Below are positions 35,333-45,805 of a DNA stretch of 64,000 nucleotides, one piece after another. This DNA is from Rhodeus uyekii (lineage: Eukaryota; Chordata; Actinopteri; Cypriniformes; Acheilognathidae). Both the position numbers and the translations under genes were made by a program. Each line of letters begins with the position of its first letter. Position 1 is the stretch's first letter. The notes under the pieces are model-generated. The model saw only the letters and a list, made by a program, of their open reading frames with translations, did no database searches and was not told the DNA's origin. The stretch covers positions 1,426,001 through 1,490,000 of the forward strand of contig JAWRVZ010000136.1 of NCBI GenBank assembly GCA_037043235.1. Reading direction: 5' to 3'.

Positions 35333-35860
35333 CAGTGGAACCCGGTTATTTGTTTTCTCTGACAGCCGGTGCTAGATTTACCAGTATACAATAAAAACCA
35401 CCATCAATTCTCAATACAAACCTTTAATTATATTCTCCAACATTGCAAACACAATTTCGCTCACAGCGTGAACACAGTCGCTCATAACACAGTCATTTCG
35501 CTCGGACACAGGTCTGAGAATTCTTGCACACGCGGTTACTATGGTTTCGCGGCTGCACAGCACTGCGCCGCAAGAGTGAGTGAAGCGGCATTGGGACCGT
35601 GATGCTAGTGCAACGCGAACTCAGCGCATGCGCAGTGAACTGTGTACTATCATTAGTCATGGGGATCGAGATAACCGATGTAAAGTGGCGACTTTGTCCC
35701 TCTTTTGTGCTCGAGATATTAGGGTTCGGCGACATAAAAGAATTGACATAACCGATAAGAAAATGCTAAGAAAAATACGGAGTTTGGCGGTTCCACTTCA
35801 AAAACGTCGACATAACCGGGTTGGCAAGTTAACCGAGGTTGAGATAAGTGGGTTCCACTG
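35333..35860 (-). mobile_element. Tigger-like (pogo) MITE, copy 2, inverted
   Basis: CAGTGGAACCCGG at the left, GTGGGTTCCACTG at the right, TA on both sides (35331-35332, 35861-35862). The sequence is the reverse complement of copy 1 with an internal deletion; 528 bases. Confidence 0.8.
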
Positions 35861-35890
35861 TATATGTAAATATATTTAGTTTTGTATATA

Positions 35891-37060
35891 TACTGCTCAA
35901 AAAAATTAAGGGAACACTTAATCGTCACAGTATAACACAAAGTCAATACAATTTCAGCGATATCTATTTTTCCAATTAGGAAGCATAAGTGATTGTGAAC
36001 CAGTTTTACCCACTCTGGTGCAAATGAAAATGACAACTGGTGCGCTGGAGAGGCGATAGCAAGACGACGCCCAGGAGGGGAATGTTTTTACAGGTAATGG
36101 CCATAGACAGTTGTCCCCAAGGAGGTTTGGTGTGTCGCTCAGGACAGTTTCAAGAACATGGAGGAGATACCAGGAGATAGGGCGTTACATGAGGAGAGCT
36201 GGACAGGGACATAGAAGGGCAACAACCCAGTATCTGCTCCTTTGTGCCAGGAGGAACACTGCCAGAGCCTTACAAAATGACCTCCATTTTCCTGACCAAA
36301 CTGTTTACAAGGCCCAGATGTCCTTTAGTGGAATTTGTGCTCACAGCTCGATTGGCATTTACCAGAGAACACCAGAATTTGAATCCACCATAGGCGCCCT
36401 GTTCTCTTCGCGAATGAGAGCAGGTTCACACTGAGCACATGTACAGTGAAAAGGTCTGGAGATGCTTTGGGGAACGTTATGCTGTGTGCAGCGTCATCCT
36501 GCATGACTTGTTTGGTGGTAAATCAGTAATGTTTGAGGAATAGCAGGATTGTGTCGCACAGACCTTCACGTGCCAGCTTATTGGTTCCCTTATTGCTGTT
36601 CTTCCTCGGGAGGAGTCATTGTTAGACCTTATGCTGGTGAAATGGGCACTGGGTTCCTCTTAGTGCATGATAATGCCCAGACTTATGTGACTAGTGTGTA
36701 GGCAGTTTTAAGATGAATTTGAGACAAATGCATTAATGCCATTGACTGACCTTCACGTTCCCAAGAACTAAATTCAATTGAGAAACTCTGGGAGAATATG
36801 TATAATCCATCTCATCAGGAGAATGCCTATGTGAGCACTAGGCAGTACTAGTACTGACTTATGCAAGTTGGAATTTTTGCTTTTGATTGATTTTTAATCC
36901 AGCCCTCATAGTGTTGATAATTTTGGTTTCCATTGACTGTCACACAGTTTTGTTCTTAAATTATAGAATGTATATAAATAAAGATTTTCAAAATGATAGT
37001 TCATTCATTGAGATTCAATATGTGGTTTCAGTTTTCCCAGAATTGTTTTGAGCTGTGTAT
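35891..37060 (+). mobile_element. Tc1-like transposon A, degenerate
   Basis: Left end CTGCTCAAAAAAATTAAGGG, right end CCAGAATTGTTTTGAGCTG: the CTGCTCAAAAA terminal repeat of a widespread fish Tc1-like family. About 1.17 kb with the transposase on the + strand in several frames. Confidence 0.8.
36111..36434 (+). pseudogene. Tc1-like transposase remnant (element A)
   Basis: 107 open codons keep the helix-turn-helix core TVSRTWRRYQEIGRYMRR and GHRRATTQYLLLCARRNTAR; after that the frame departs from the family. Later parts up to about 36830 are recognisable only as nucleotide similarity (TTCACACTGAGCACATG). Confidence 0.75.
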
Positions 37061-37074
37061 ATACTTGTTACAAC

Positions 37075-37260
37075 CAATGTATGCAGAAGAGTGTCTCTGA
37101 ACACACAACACGTTGAACCTTGGAGCAGATGGTCTACAGTAGCAGAAGATCACACCAGGTGACACTTATGTCAGCTAAGAACAGGAAACGGAGGCTACAG
37201 TTCGCACACAATCACCAAAATTGGACAATAGAGCATTGGAAAAGCATTTCCTTTCAGGCT
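37075..37260 (+). mobile_element. Tc1-like transposase fragment of a second family
   Basis: CAGAAGATCACACCAGGTG and CACCAAAATTGGACAATAGA match the interior of the Tc1-like element at 43447-44658. No ends are attached. Confidence 0.65.
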
Positions 37261-38050
37261 CAGAATTTAGAATAAACAACGTAAAGGCATATTTCCATCC
37301 TGTCCTTAACATAAATCAGCATCTAGAGAATATATAAAATAGCACTCGTCAAATTTCCCATATTAAACAATAAAAATGTATATAATGGTGAAGTGGAGCA
37401 TAATACTGTATCTGTTAATGTTACCTGCCATTGCATCAGTTAATCATTATACTTATTGGATAATGAGTGTCAGTGACCTTAATTATCTCACATTCTTAAA
37501 TTAGTAACAAAGTATTATTAATGTTGCATTTTAGATTCTTTCATGGATAAACAGCAATATCCTCTTAATTGTGGTTTGAAATCTTGAGCATATCAGCATC
37601 ACTCAGCAGCGCCAAGAGTTCATAGGTTCATTGAATTTCTGCTGTGTGCAGTTTCTCAGAGCAGTGAGTCATTTTCCACATCTCAGTTGATGGAGCATGT
37701 CAGTTTCGTCTCATTTGCCCACCCCCACCGCACACTGAAAAGATAGTGTCTAGTGTCATAGACCCTCCGTGTCTCCGTCTGTCTCACTACTTCATGCAGC
37801 CTAAGCTTAGTTACCCCAACTCACATATAGTTGTGAATTGTCAGTCAATGACATTTAATAAGGCATCTGAGTAACAGATGTAGTTATAATTCATGCAAAA
37901 ACTGTTATCATTTACTCACTGTCATTTCCAAACTTCCATGGTTTACACAAAATAATATATTTTAAAGAATTATTCAGCTGTTTTTGTCCATATAATGAAA
38001 GGGACCCAAAACTCCAAAAAGTAAAAATGAACTCAAATGTGATATTCCAA
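37261..38050. other. Intergenic stretch with a MITE fragment
   Basis: Unique-looking DNA, except at 37890-38025, where TCATTTACTCACTGTCATTTCCAAAC and TTCAGCTGTTTTTGTCCATA (each shown in part) belong to the same cyprinid MITE family as 23431-23705. Confidence 0.45.
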
Positions 38051-38054
38051 TTCA

Positions 38055-38724
38055 TTGAGCAAAAACGAGGGACATATACGCCACTTCACATGGTTATCTC
38101 ATGACTGAGCGTTCGCGTTGCACGTGGATCGCGCTCCTCGCGCAGCAGAGTGGGAATCAAAACCTGAATTCCAAGGCTGGTTAAAGCCATTTATTGGTGA
38201 TAATACACAGGCATACTTGTTAGACAGACAGAACGCAAGAAAGTATGCAATCTAGTACAGCCACACAACGCGCACGCACGCACGCACGCACACACAAACA
38301 CATCCCTGGTTCTGATGTGAGCTCTGCTCAGCGCCGCTGCGGATTGAAGAACGGATTGAAGGTTATTAAAAGACAGGCCGAACACAAGAAATTATGCAAT
38401 CTAGTACAGCGTGATGATCTCACAAATATGTTATGATTGTTTACGCTGTGAGCGAAATTGTGTTTGCAATGTTGGAGAATATAATTAAAGGTTTGTATCG
38501 AGAATCGAAGGTGTTTTTTATTGTATATTGGTAAATCTCTGCTGTTAGTTGGTGCACATATGCCTTTTGTTGTTAGCAAACATATACAGTGTATGTACAT
38601 TTTTATAGCATGCCGATCGCTTCATCAAATAAATCGCCATATTGGGTGTTGGTTATCTCGCTAAACGGTTATTTCGACTCTTTTTTGCAACCCCCGAGGC
38701 CGTCGACATAACCGAACTCCACTG
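38055..38724 (+). mobile_element. Tigger-like (pogo) MITE, copy 3, left end lost
   Basis: The right part, from about 38430, parallels copy 1 closely and ends CCGAACTCCACTG with TA at 38725-38726. The left part carries a (CGCA)n run at about 38271-38290 between two diverged copies of a segment ending TATGCAATCTAGTACAGC (38190-38262 and 38360-38412). Confidence 0.7.
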
Positions 38725-39361
38725 TATATATATATATATATATATGTGACACCACATACCTCAAATATAAATACTCTAAAGTATAGGGACTATTCCAACA
38801 AACGTGACATGAAGTGTGTGTAAGACTATTGCCTGACAAATTCCAAAGCTCAGTGCCATCAATGCACTAAATTCAAACTATGTCTAAATCGCTACAGACA
38901 GACATTTGAGGCTAATCATATTACGTCATTCGTCATGTTCAGAAACTCATGTGCCGCATGAATTAGATCAAAACTACAAAAATTGGATATTACATTTAGT
39001 CCTGTTTTGTTTAGCATCCACAGTGTCATTTTTAACGCCGAACCTAAAGATGCAAAACAAAAAACAGCTTTTATGATTATATTATGTGACAAAACTGACC
39101 AAATATCTAAAACAATTCTTTGTATTGTGTACATATGACTGTATTTTACCAGCTTTGAACTCACGAAGAGCATCTTGTGACATCACATCCTGTTTTTTGG
39201 TTTGTTTAGATGTTTCTGTGTCTGAACATACTCTTTAAAGTGTGTGTATTTAATGTTAAACCCAAAGTATGCTTCATGAATCTTTTGAATGTATTTAACG
39301 TGACCCTGTCCCAATAACCACACTTACAGTCCTTGCACCATTTGTCTGTGGCTAATTGATG
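38725..39361. other. Intergenic stretch
   Basis: A (TA)n run at 38725-38744, then AT-rich DNA with nothing recognised. Confidence 0.4.
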
Positions 39362-39363
39362 TA

Positions 39364-39953
39364 CCGTATTTTCCCGCATATAACCCTTGGGTGCGGGTTA
39401 TATAAGGGTGCGGGCTATATCACACTTTTTTACACGTAATAATATTTCAATATATTTGTTAAGGTTTTTTTTCTGTATTCTCTTTCTAGTGAGGGTTGTT
39501 GTCTCTGGCGCTTGTACTATCACTCTGACAGCTGACGCTGATAGGCTGTCTGACCTGTCAATCATGCAAGACGACGTGATTGGCTGTGCTGCATGAGGGC
39601 GTGCTCTTCTCATCTCATCCGATGATCAACACCTGTAGAATATGCTTCTTAAGGGACGTGCTGCTGCACAGCGGGAGAGACTGCTTTTTCTTTTTGTTCT
39701 GATTCTGTCTTGTATTTGTTTTCTTTTTGTTTGAATTTTGCGCACAAGCACTGTGTACCAAGCCTGAAAAGTTATAGACAATTGACGTCATGCGAGCAAC
39801 ATTCGAAATTCGAAATGTGAACTTACCCAAAAAAATTTATCAATCTATGGGTGCGGGTTATACCAACAATTTTTTACACAAAACCCCAAAACCCGTGGGC
39901 TATATGAGGGTGCGGATTATCTGCGTTTGTGGGTTATATACGGGAAAATACAG
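39364..39953. mobile_element. TA-flanked MITE with CGTATTTTCCCG termini
   Basis: Left CCGTATTTTCCCGCATATAA, right GGGTTATATACGGGAAAATACAG; TA on both sides (39362-39363, 39954-39955). The phrase GGGTGCGGGTTATA repeats near both ends. 590 bases; mariner/Tigger-like by termini and target site. Confidence 0.75.
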
Positions 39954-40199
39954 TAATTCCTTTACTTGGCTCAAATGTTCAAGTGGGCATGAAGACTGAA
40001 AGTGTTTTAAAAACTTTTCAATTTCAACTTTTCCCAACTTTTACACTTATAGTGTTGTAAAAATAAAGTAGAATTTTCTACAGCGCTTTATTTACAATAC
40101 ACTCACACTTTAAGAGAATTAATATCTCGTGACCAAAAGCCATGCAATGTTTTTAGTTAAATGAACGTGAAGACTTACATTTAAATCTGTCAACCAGAA

Positions 40200-40245
40200 T
40201 AGGATGAGTAAATGATGACAGAATTTTTGGGTGTACTTTTCTTTG
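40200..40245 (+). repeat. Terminal fragment of the abundant cyprinid MITE
   Basis: GAGTAAATGATGACAGAATT followed by TTTGGGTGTAC is the right end of the family at 23431-23705. Confidence 0.6.
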
Positions 40246-40267
40246 AAATAACATGCTCTGTGCGGTC

Positions 40268-40780
40268 TGAGTGGGATCTGATTCAGTGTGGGAGGCTAAC
40301 AAGGACGCAAACGTCCCTAGAGCCCATTACACTTACTTCTCTAAACCTCACTCCCTTCTGGGTCATGGCACCAAATGTAACTGGTCCTACTCGCCCACTC
40401 CAAACAAGATTCAAACCAGCATCTCTGACGTGGATGCGCTAACAAGGACGCTAAACACCGCAGTCTCTAACATCAGTTACTAGCGCACCTCTTGAGGCCA
40501 GGGAAGTGAGGTTTACATACATAGCTCTTACAAGCTGATCTCTGTTAGAATACAGAGTTACAGAGAATACAGATTGTATTCTGTTACAATAGAATAACCG
40601 TTTTTGAAGGAACCTTTAGTGACGTAGTCTTATCCTAAACTTTACTCACATCTGCAGTTCCACCAAAGGTACCAGGCTCTTCTCAACCTGCTGTGGATTC
40701 AAACCATGGTCTCCAGTGTGTGACGTGGTTGTTCTAACAAGATGGATAAAGACCACAGTGTCCAGCATCAGTTGCTAGAT
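40268..40780 (-). repeat. tRNA-like SINE fragments, two related copies
   Basis: At about 40270-40510 and 40660-40780 the same phrases recur: GATTCAAACCAGCATCTCTG / GATTCAAACCATGGTCTCCA, CTAACAAGGACGCTAAACAC / CTAACAAGATGGATAAAGAC, CATCAGTTACTAG / CATCAGTTGCTAG. The GATTCAAACC box is like the complement of a tRNA B-box. Confidence 0.5.
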
Positions 40781-41227
40781 GAGCTTACTGGTTTATGTCA
40801 GTCAAACTTAAACCTTGATAACAAGACCTTTTTATGGGCCATCAGTTTGGACAGAACCAGCTGATATTAATTTGCATTGACAAGGGGAAGGATTGCTTTC
40901 TAATTACTGATTGTCTTGGCTTTCCATGCCTTTTTGCTCCTCCCTTTCTTCATGTGTTCAATACTTTTTCCTGTGTCATTTAACATTTTAACATTAACTG
41001 AATTTACGGACATCTATGGTTTGATTTCTTTGCATGTGTGTATTAAATGGTGACGTGTTCAATACTTATTTCCCCCGCTATACAGTTGTGAGTTGTTGGT
41101 CGATGACAAGTAATAAAGCATTTTTTATCAGGGTAAAGAGTATGTTAGTAATATAAAGAATCTTTTTCCACCACAAAGAACCTTTTGTGCAGTGGAAAGG
41201 TTCCATGAATGTTAAAGGTTCTTACAC

Positions 41228-41640
41228 AGAATGAGAACATGGATCCATCATGCCTTGTTACCGCTGTGCAGGCTGGTGGTAGTGGTGTAATGGTGTGGGG
41301 ATGTTTTCTTGGCATACTTTAGGCCCCTTAGTGCCAACTGGGCACCGTTTAAATACCACAGCCTACCTGAGCATTGTTTCTGACCATGTCCATCCCTTTA
41401 TGACCACCATGTACCCATCCTCTGATGGCTACTTCCAGCAGGATAATGCACCATGTCACAAAGCTTGAATCATTTCAAATTGGATTTTTGAACATGACAA
41501 TGAGTTCACTGTACTAAAATGGCCCCCACAATCACCAGATCTCAACCCAATAGAGCATCTTTGGGATGTGGTGGAACGGGAGCTTCGTGCCCTGCATGTC
41601 CATCTCACAAACCTTCATGAAACCATCAATGCCAATTAAC
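41228..41640 (+). pseudogene. Tc1-like transposase fragment, C-terminal half
   Basis: Nucleotide match to the C-terminal half of the element at 43447-44658: CAGAATGAGAACATGGATCC at the start, then the stretch encoding FQQDNAPCH (second catalytic Asp) and PDLNPIEHLWDVVERELRAL (third acidic residue). One frameshift lies near 41310. No terminal repeat is attached. Confidence 0.75.
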
Positions 41641-43446
41641 CTTAATTTTTTAAGAGTATTAGTTAAACACTTAATTTAGCAGAAATAAACTTAGAATGTA
41701 CTATGCCTGTAATAAAAAATAAATAAATTAAATGTGGGAAGTACATCATGTCATGCACAATACAATAAAGTAACAATATTTTAGATATACTATTATTGTT
41801 ACCATGACTAATCCACACCTGTACCCCTAAACCTTATTCCCAACATTAAAAAAGATGCAAGTGGGCAGTTCATTCTAAGTGCAAGGGCATATTTTCAGTA
41901 TACCTCGGCACACATCAACATGCTGTAGCGTTCATCTGGTTTGGCTGTTCTAAACAAATGTGTTAACAAGCTGCCAACACAATACAGGCATCAAGCACAT
42001 GACCTAAAGCTGCAGACAAACAACATTTATTCCCATCTCACTCTTGTTTTCTGAATAAGCGTAGCCGCAGAGGAGTGAACGATTCTTGATGATGGCTCTA
42101 CGTGTGTGGAGCACTGGTTAATTGATTGTTAACAGCCCACGTACTGTGAGCTATGACTGTTATATGAGGGAAGGTGACTCACAGCGAGCCCTCGCGAGAC
42201 AAAGAAATCGGTTTTGTGGAAGCAGGGAACAGAGCTGGGATGAGTCATTGCTGTTTCCTGCATTTATTTACAGTCACTCAAATGGCCTACTGATAGACAA
42301 CACTTTACAATATGAAAAGAGATGCCTGTTTTTATTAAAGTTCACACCTTTCTGAGTGTGGTTTTCGTTCCATTCACACCGTCAATGAATGAAAAGGTTT
42401 AGAAGATGACAATGATCTTTCAGAAAAAAAAATACACTAAAAGACAAGTGGATTAAGTATGCTGACATTGATTTATTGGGCTTGTTAAGAGAAGAGCATT
42501 TACATACATTAACATAATGAGACAATAAGACTGTAGACAATTGTGGTGTTGTGTACAGTAAATTCCATTTAGCCTCTCACATTCTATTTAACTGCAGCTG
42601 ATGAAAGAGTAAGACAGAATTGATATCTTATACATAAGAGCAAGAATATCTGATAGAAAAGATGTCAAGGATCCAGAAATAGAGACATAGAGAGTAAGTT
42701 TGTGCCGAATTGTGCATATTATGACAGACCCGCATTTTCTACAGTGTTTGCAAAGCAGCACTGTATTGCTATTCCTCAAACATTCTGATTATGGCTTTTT
42801 CTAAATTACTAAACTCTAACTTAACACAACATCAGACTCCATTTCAACTTGTGCTCAGAAACTGTAGCATTCAAATTCCAACAGCAATTACATCCTTATA
42901 ACATTTGCATTCTAAATCACAAGCAGTTTTATATTTGCATACTGAATTGTGATTGGCCTTTTCTCCTTATTTACACTATAAAAGGTGCACACTAGACACA
43001 GAAGATGCTTTAAATATTTTTCTATTTATATTTACCATTGAAAAAATTGCTGTCGTGGGATTTTTGAATGCCATTGATTAAAGCCTCACCAAGCCTGCTT
43101 TTATACAAAATACATTAAAAGCAGAAACTTATAAAATATTATTACAATTTAAAAGAACTCTTTACTATTTTAAAGTGTAATGTATTGCTGTGATGGCAAA
43201 GCTATTTTCTTTACTCCAGTCTTCAGTCTCTTAATCATAAAGAAATCATTCTAAAATGCTGATTTGCTGTTCATGAAACATTTCTTATTATTATCAATGT
43301 TGAAAACCATTGTGGTGCATATGTTTGAGGAAACCATGATTTTAAGGATTTTTTGATAAATAATAAAGTCAAAAGAACCACATTTATTTGAAAGAATAAT
43401 TTCTAACATAACTGTCTTTACTATATGTTTTGATCAAGTTAATGTA
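41641..43446. other. Intergenic stretch
   Basis: AT-rich; no gene or delimited element recognised. Confidence 0.4.
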
Positions 43447-44658
43447 CATTCACCTAAAGGATTATTAGGAACACCTGTTCAAATTCTCATTAATGCAATT
43501 ATCTAATCAACCAATCACATGGCAGTTGCTTCAATGCATTTAGAGGTTGGTCCTGGTCAAGACAATCTCCTGAACTCCAAACTGAATGTCAGAATGGGAA
43601 AGAAAGGTGATTTAAACAATTTTTGAGCATGGCATGGTTGTTGGTGCCAGACGGTCCGGTCTGAGTATTTCCCAATCTGCTCAGTTACTAGGATTTTCAC
43701 GCACAACCATTTCAAGGGTTTGTAAAGAAAATATCTTTCATACTGGAAAAATATCCAGTATGCAGCAGTCCTGTGGGCGAAAATGCCTCGTTGATGCTAG
43801 AGGTCAGAGGAGAATGGACCGACTGATTCAAGCTGATAGAAGAGCAACTTTGACTGAAATAACCACTCGTTACAACTGAGGTATGCAGCAAAGCATTTGT
43901 GAAGACACACAACTTTGAGTCGGATGGGCTACAACAGCAGAACACCCCACCGGGTGCCACTCATCTCCACTACAAATAGAAAAAAGAGGCTACAATTTGC
44001 ACAAGCTCACCAAAATTGGACAGTTGAAGACTGGAAAAATGTTGCCTGGTCTGATGAGTCTTGGTTTCTGTTGAGACATTCAGATGGTAGAGTCAGAATT
44101 TGGCGTAAACAGAATGAGAACATGGATCCATCATGCCTTGTTACCACTGTGCAGGCTGGTGGTAGTGGTGTAATTGTGTGGGGAATGTTTTCTTGGCACA
44201 CTTTAGGCCACTTAGTGCCAATTGGGCATCGTTTAAATGCCATGGCCTACCTGAGCATTGTTTCTGACCATGTCCATCCCAAAAAGCTTGAAACAAAGCT
44301 TGAAACACATCCACAAAGCTTGAATCATTTCAAATTGGTTTCTTGAGCATGACAGTGAGTTCACTGTACTAAAATGGCCCCACAGTCACCAGATCTCAAC
44401 CCAATAGAGCATCTTTGGGATGTGGTGGAACGGGAGCTTCGTGCCCTGGATGTGCATCCCACAAATCTCCATCAACTGCAAGATGCTATCTTATCAATAT
44501 GGGCCAACATTTCTAAAGAATGCTTTCAGCACCTTGTTGAATCAATGACACGTAGAGTTCTGAAGGCGAAAGGGGATCAAAGTTCACTCAGTTCTGAATG
44601 CGAAAGGGGATCAAACACAGTATTAGTATGGTATTCCTAATAATCCTTTAGGTGAGTG
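43447..44658 (+). mobile_element. Tc1-like transposon B, 1212 bases, both ends present
   Basis: The terminal repeats CACCTAAAGGATTATTAGGA (left) and CTAATAATCCTTTAGGTGAG (right) match closely; TA flanks at 43445-43446 and 44659-44660. The transposase is broken in three places (see the pseudogene entry). Confidence 0.9.
43634..44640 (+). pseudogene. Tc1-like transposase pseudogene (element B)
   Basis: First block 43634-43879: helix-turn-helix GLSISQSAQLLGFSRTTISR, then a TGA at 43877. A frameshift follows. Second block 43915-44346 holds WSDESW (first catalytic Asp) and GGSGVIVWGMFSWHTLG. At about 44281 sequence is lost and replaced by a short AAGCTTGAAACA-type duplication; this removes the QDNAPCH segment with the second catalytic Asp. 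Third block 44374-44640: PDLNPIEHLWDVVERELRAL with the last acidic residue. It cannot be active. Confidence 0.85.
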
Positions 44659-44751
44659 TATAACTGCTGAATAGAAGTACTAATTTATATAAATAAATAA
44701 ATAAACGTTTTACTCAAGAGCTGTCTTATGCTGCCTTGCAACCACTTAAGT

Positions 44752-45148
44752 CGGACTCAGACTACAGGAGTTGCAGGCCGATTTATGACGGAGAAAAGAT
44801 TGTGTCCAAGGCATCGGTAGGTTTCGATGTTCGTCCCAGATTATCTGGTACTGTGAGGCATTTACAGATCAAAACTTCCCGATCTGCTTTCAGAAACATC
44901 AGGCATGTAATGAAACATGTTTGATATATAGGATTTGAAACCGGGATGATTCCAACTATATGATTACATGAGTAATTCCAAAATATCGACAAGACTACAG
45001 GAGACGGATGTGGCAAAACAACAAGCAGATGTACAGGTCGGATGGATAACAAAGAGGGTGGAACGGCTGGTTTAAATGTGGCAACAACCACATTTTCACA
45101 AGCTTTCACAATTGGTTAAGATTCAAAAACTCCTGTAGCCTGAGCCCG
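44752..45148. mobile_element. MITE with about 25-base inverted ends
   Basis: CGGACTCAGACTACAGGAGT on the left and ACTCCTGTAGCCTGAGCCCG on the right are inverted with few mismatches. About 400 bases, no coding capacity. CTTAAG/CTTTAG outside may be a decayed target duplication. Confidence 0.6.
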
Positions 45149-45412
45149 GCTTTAGTGGCTGTTCATTTTATCAATACCGTAATGTAGAAAAATACAAAAC
45201 TCATTTTGACAACAATTATACAAGTACAGGACAACAGATGTCATAGGTTTGCTCTACTTGTTGTTTTGATAAAATAAGAAATAATTAATATTTTAAGGCT
45301 TTTATCACATAATTATCAAACACAAATAAGATACTCCCAAATTTCTCATTGAAATAAACAAGGAGCCTTTGCTGATTGTTTTGACAACAACTGGCATTGT
45401 CAAACAGCTCTT
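45149..45412 (-). other. nrsn1 3' flank
   Basis: Short AT-rich stretch; I found no AATAAA on the - strand here, so the end of the transcript is not fixed. Confidence 0.4.
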
Positions 45413-45805
45413 TTATGAGCACTGCTGAACTTTATAGTCCCTAGCGAGAGGAGACACTCCTCCGTCACCAGAGGCCGGACTGGGAGGCTTCATTACAGGG
45501 TCTGCTAGGTTTCTCATTGCACTCAGGACTCTGGTGCCCCCCTTCCGTTCTCCTCTTAAGTCTTCCTTTTTTGTGGAGAAGTCAGACATTAGGATTCCAC
45601 CTGCCATTAGAACCCCACCCAGAGTGAGAAGCCCCGTCCCAACCAGAACACATATGTTTAGTGAGTGATTGTGGCGCACGGCCTGGCGGTCCACGAACAG
45701 CAGTTCACCTTCACCAAAAGCCTCAATGCGAGTGGGGATGGCATAGCCCACTGTCATGACCACCAAGCCCACTGTCAGGAGTACGACACCAACCGCAAGT
45801 GTGAC
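45413..45805 (-). CDS. nrsn1: nrsn1 coding exon 2 (residues 61-190)
   Basis: The acceptor reads TTCTCTCTTAG on the - strand; the exon starts VTLAVGVVLLTVGLVVMTVG, the first membrane segment, and runs to QQCS-stop at 45413. An internal ATG at 45772 would truncate the membrane segment and is not the start. Confidence 0.9.
   Translation of the reverse strand, partial: VTLAVGVVLLTVGLVVMTVGYAIPTRIEAFGEGELLFVDRQAVRHNHSLNICVLVGTGLLTLGGVLMAGGILMSDFSTKKEDLRGERKGGTRVLSAMRNLADPVMKPPSPASGDGGVSPLARDYKVQQCS

Noticed and set aside
35719..36036. 105-codon - strand frame
   Set aside because: It spans the border of the Tigger-like MITE and the Tc1-like element, so it cannot be an inherited gene.
44783..45109. 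108-codon - strand frame
   Set aside because: Wholly inside the MITE at 44752-45148; no family resemblance.
45413..45772. 119-codon frame with its own ATG as a separate small gene
   Set aside because: It starts in the middle of a membrane segment; extending to the acceptor at 45805 and joining exon 1 gives a full-length neurensin.
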